A stretch of 64,000 bases of DNA from NCBI RefSeq assembly GCF_018336975.1, contig NZ_CP025572.1, forward strand, positions 2,962,334-3,026,333, written 5' to 3'. Positions within the stretch are counted from its first letter, which is position 1. Every line of letters starts with the position of its first letter. The notes beneath the pieces are model-generated. The model did not search any database, was not told the DNA's origin, and saw only the letters and a list, made by a program, of their open reading frames with translations. This stretch comes from Marinomonas sp. CT5. GTDB taxonomy: Bacteria; Pseudomonadota; Gammaproteobacteria; Pseudomonadales; Marinomonadaceae. Made by a program: the position numbers and the translations under genes. Shown here piece by piece: positions 63,955 to 64,000 of this stretch.

Positions 63955-64000
63955 ATGAAAAAAGAGTGGATCCCCAACATCACGATCGGCCAAGATTATG
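63955..64000 (+). CDS. Start of a probable HpaA-type AraC regulator (partial)
   Basis: The last 46 bases encode MKKEWIPNITIGQDY and run off the window. The IPN-I-IGQ-Y pattern resembles the beginning of HpaA, the AraC-type activator of hydroxyphenylacetate genes in E. coli and Pseudomonas. This rests on 15 residues and on position after the hpa genes, so it is tentative. Confidence 0.5.
   Translation, partial: MKKEWIPNITIGQDY

Noticed and set aside
1..64000. CRISPR arrays, tandem repeats and rRNA/tRNA genes
   Set aside because: No regularly spaced repeats or RNA-gene signatures were seen on reading the window.

Overview
The window looks like chromosomal DNA of a marine gammaproteobacterium, probably an Oceanospirillales member close to Marinomonas. 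This is inferred from the AT-leaning base use, the housekeeping genes (hemL, pssA, msrPQ, luxS), the many TRAP carriers, and my recollection that Marinomonas is among the genera reported to carry an iac (auxin-degradation) cluster. No rRNA, tRNA, phage, transposase or CRISPR was seen.

Layout. (1) 1-9.1 kb is core genome: msrPQ, hemL-pssA, a ClC chloride carrier, an Lrp-type regulator divergent from a YjeH-like amino-acid permease, luxS and a LysE-type exporter. (2) 9.5-11.6 kb holds four small minus-strand genes separated by attC-like sites, i.e. a short cassette array with no integrase. (3) 12.2-25.6 kb is an amine/alcohol oxidation block: GMC alcohol dehydrogenase, two aldehyde dehydrogenases, a FeaR-like AraC regulator, an ornithine-cyclodeaminase-like / RidA-like / FAD-oxidoreductase trio, an amino-acid/amine permease, a soluble chemoreceptor and two more AraC regulators. 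(4) 25.9-34.8 kb is a ten-gene minus-strand operon, iacA-B-I-C-D-E-F-G plus a FMN alpha-hydroxy-acid dehydrogenase plus iacH, for indole-3-acetic acid (IAA) breakdown to catechol. (5) 35.4-42.8 kb, divergent from it, carries a Liv-type ABC importer with a fused LivM-LivG, a PanE-like reductase, a class II aldolase-like protein and a MarR regulator (IacR candidate). (6) 43.3-46.3 kb is a TRAP transporter. (7) 46.4-50.3 kb has an exported sulfatase, an IclR regulator and an anaerobic sulfatase-maturing enzyme. (8) 50.4-53.4 kb is a second copy of the OCD/RidA/FAD trio. (9) 53.8-64 kb is the homoprotocatechuate meta-cleavage pathway (hpaD, hpaF, hpaE on minus with a TRAP transporter inside the operon; a LuxR-type regulator, hpaG1, hpaG2, hpaH, hpaI on plus; and the start of a probable hpaA).

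How it may work together (inference): the two oxidase trios would turn aromatic amines into aldehydes, the aldehyde dehydrogenases would make arylacetates, and two ring-degradation routes would consume them: the iac operon for IAA (from tryptamine or tryptophol) and the hpa genes for 3,4-dihydroxyphenylacetate (from dopamine). A 16-bp motif repeated in front of iacA, the marR gene and the TRAP dctP gene suggests one IacR regulon, and a TTAACATGTTAA palindrome in front of both hpa transcription units suggests a second regulator. The region reads as a catabolic island for plant- or animal-derived aromatic amines and auxin in a marine host-associated bacterium.
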